DNA of 6,235 nucleotides from the NCBI GenBank assembly GCA_030668465.1, contig DAOUTX010000066.1, positions 1-6,235 of the forward strand, in the 5' to 3' direction. This DNA is from Atribacterota bacterium (GTDB taxonomy: Bacteria; Atribacterota; Phoenicimicrobiia; Phoenicimicrobiales; Phoenicimicrobiaceae). Under the pieces are notes generated by a model. That model made no database searches. It was not told the DNA's origin and saw only the letters and a list, made by a program, of their open reading frames with translations. The position numbers and the translations under genes are program-made. Of the stretch, positions 5,356 to 6,235 are shown in pieces; position 1 is the stretch's first letter; each line of letters begins with the position of its first letter.

Positions 5356-5481
5356 AGCGTATAAAGTTAGTTGGTTAGTTGGTTGCTTGGTTAACTGGTT
5401 GAGGAATGAGAATATTGAAGAATTAATACTAAACTAATTAACTAACTAACCAGTTAACTAGCTAACTAGGTAAATAACTAA
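5356..5481. repeat. Facing octamer arrays with inverted-repeat potential
   Basis: After one heptamer (AGCGTAT, 5356-5362), four plus-strand octamers run 5367-5398: TTAGTTGG, TTAGTTGG, TTGCTTGG, TTAACTGG. After 35 bases of AT-rich DNA, six octamers run on the minus strand at 5481-5434: TTAGTTAT, TTACCTAG, TTAGCTAG, TTAACTGG, TTAGTTAG, TTAATTAG. The opposed arrays share an exact 11-bp inverted match (5390-5400 with 5448-5458). RNA or DNA of this spacer could therefore fold into an imperfect long hairpin between the regulator and the transporter gene. No gene is seen here. Confidence 0.75.
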
Positions 5482-5529
5482 CCAAAGGAAAAGGAGGCGT
5501 TGTGCATTAGAAATAAAAATTAAGAGAAA

Positions 5530-5545
5530 TATTTTTTAAAAAATA
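5530..5545. promoter_or_regulatory. A/T palindrome before transporter ribosome site
   Basis: TATTTTTTAAAAAATA is a perfect 16-bp palindrome overlapping by one base the ribosome site AAAGGAG (5545-5551) of the sugar-binding protein gene. It could be a binding site or a weak RNA fold near the ribosome site, but such palindromes arise easily in AT-rich DNA. A second strong Shine-Dalgarno-like sequence, AAGGAGG (5491-5497), lies upstream with no usable reading frame behind it. No clear -35/-10 pair for the transporter gene is visible. Confidence 0.2.
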
Positions 5546-5557
5546 AAGGAGAAAAAA

Positions 5558-6235
5558 ATGTTAAAGAAAATTAGTTTTATGATTTTAGTAGTATTATTAA
5601 TTGGAATGCTTACTTCAAGTGTATTTGCAGCATCTAATACCTTGTCTATTCTTGGTGTTTGGACTGGTGCAGAAGCTGAAGCTTTTAGCAAAATGGTAGC
5701 TCCGTTTGAAGCTGAAACTGGCATCAAAGTTGAATTTACCGGGACTCGAGACCTTCCCGCTATTCTAACTACCCAGGTAGAAGCTGGTAATCCGCCGGAT
5801 TTGTCAGCTATACCAAATCCAGGGCAGATGATAGAATTTGCCAAAGATGGAAAATTAGTAGATTTAAGTACCTTTATGGATATGGATGTACTGCGAAGTG
5901 ATTATTCAAAAACCTGGTTAGACCTGGGGACTTACAAAGGAAAATTTTGTGGTGTATTTATTTCTGCTGATCTAAAAAGTTTAGTCTGGTATAATCCTAA
6001 AGCATTTGCTGCTGCAGGGTATACAGTACCAACTACCTGGGAGGAAATGATTACTCTTTCCGATAAGATGGTAGCAGATGGCAAGACTCCCTGGGCTATT
6101 GGATTTGAAAGTGGTGCTGCCAGTGGATGGGCTGGAACAGACTGGATTGAAGATATTATGCTCCGTACCGTAGAGCCAGAGGTTTATGACTTATGGGTTT
6201 CCCATGGAATATCCTGGTTAGATGATCGGGTACAA
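5558..6235 (+). CDS. Sugar ABC transporter substrate-binding protein, 5' part
   Basis: The first 226 residues of an extracellular solute-binding protein family 1 member; the frame is open at the window edge and full proteins are usually 420-450 aa. It binds a sugar outside the membrane and hands it to an ABC permease. The signal peptide is clear: basic MLKK, a hydrophobic core (about 7-18), and a VFA-A cleavage site after A24 with no lipobox cysteine, so the product should be a soluble periplasmic protein. The mature start LSILGVWTGAEAEAF, then FEAETGIKVEFTGTRDL and LTTQVEAGNPPDLSAIPNPG, resembles the alpha-glucoside (AglE-like) binding proteins; VWYNPKAFAAAGYTVPTTWEE is the usual hinge-side motif of the family. 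The start has AAAGGAG (5545-5551) and a 6-base gap. Permease genes are expected just beyond the window. Ligand could be trehalose, maltose, sucrose or another alpha-glucoside; the nearby treT favours trehalose, by inference only. Confidence 0.9.
   Translation, partial: MLKKISFMILVVLLIGMLTSSVFAASNTLSILGVWTGAEAEAFSKMVAPFEAETGIKVEFTGTRDLPAILTTQVEAGNPPDLSAIPNPGQMIEFAKDGKLVDLSTFMDMDVLRSDYSKTWLDLGTYKGKFCGVFISADLKSLVWYNPKAFAAAGYTVPTTWEEMITLSDKMVADGKTPWAIGFESGAASGWAGTDWIEDIMLRTVEPEVYDLWVSHGISWLDDRVQ

Noticed and set aside
5536..5844. Minus-strand 102-codon reading frame
   Set aside because: It is opposite the clearly coding sugar-binding protein with its signal peptide and ribosome site.

Overview
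The window is AT-rich bacterial DNA with all six genes on the plus strand. It fits a chromosomal segment of an anaerobic, probably thermophilic or subsurface bacterium. The gene kinds (THEP1-type NTPase, M42 aminopeptidase, TreT-type trehalose synthase, ROK regulator, sugar ABC transporter), the strong AAAGGAGG-type ribosome sites and a TTG start would suit Atribacterota or Thermotogota-like lineages. The phylum is an inference; there is no rRNA or marker gene here to settle it. The solute-binding protein has an Sec signal peptide without a lipobox, which favours a cell with a periplasm.

Layout: 1-314 is the 3' end of a THEP1-family nucleoside-triphosphatase. 408-1451 is a complete M42 metallo-aminopeptidase with every metal ligand present. 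1452-1668 is a repeat-filled spacer. 1669-2340 is an endonuclease III-like (HhH-GPD) DNA glycosylase whose C-terminus runs into a repeat array and lacks the fourth iron-sulfur cysteine. 2341-2635 is a spacer holding a hairpin, a pair of opposed REP-like palindromes with GTAG feet, and more repeats. 2636-3865 is a TreT-type trehalose glycosyltransferring synthase. 4090-5349 is a ROK-family sugar-responsive regulator behind a probable operator and promoter. 5350-5557 is a third repeat-bearing spacer. 5558 to the window end is the first half of an alpha-glucoside-type ABC substrate-binding protein.

The right half (TreT, ROK regulator, sugar-binding protein) reads as a trehalose or alpha-glucoside locus. 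The transporter would import sugar, the ROK protein would sense it, and TreT would make or break trehalose using nucleotide-glucose. The left half is housekeeping: nucleotide hydrolysis, peptide trimming and DNA repair.

The most unusual content is between the genes. Three spacers carry degenerate tandem arrays of two kinds: octamers of consensus TTRNNYRG (22 units counted, both orientations) and heptamers resembling AGTATNN or AGCGTNN. The period and some positions are strictly kept while an internal dinucleotide varies freely. One heptamer array forms the end of the glycosylase gene. I do not recognise this family as described.
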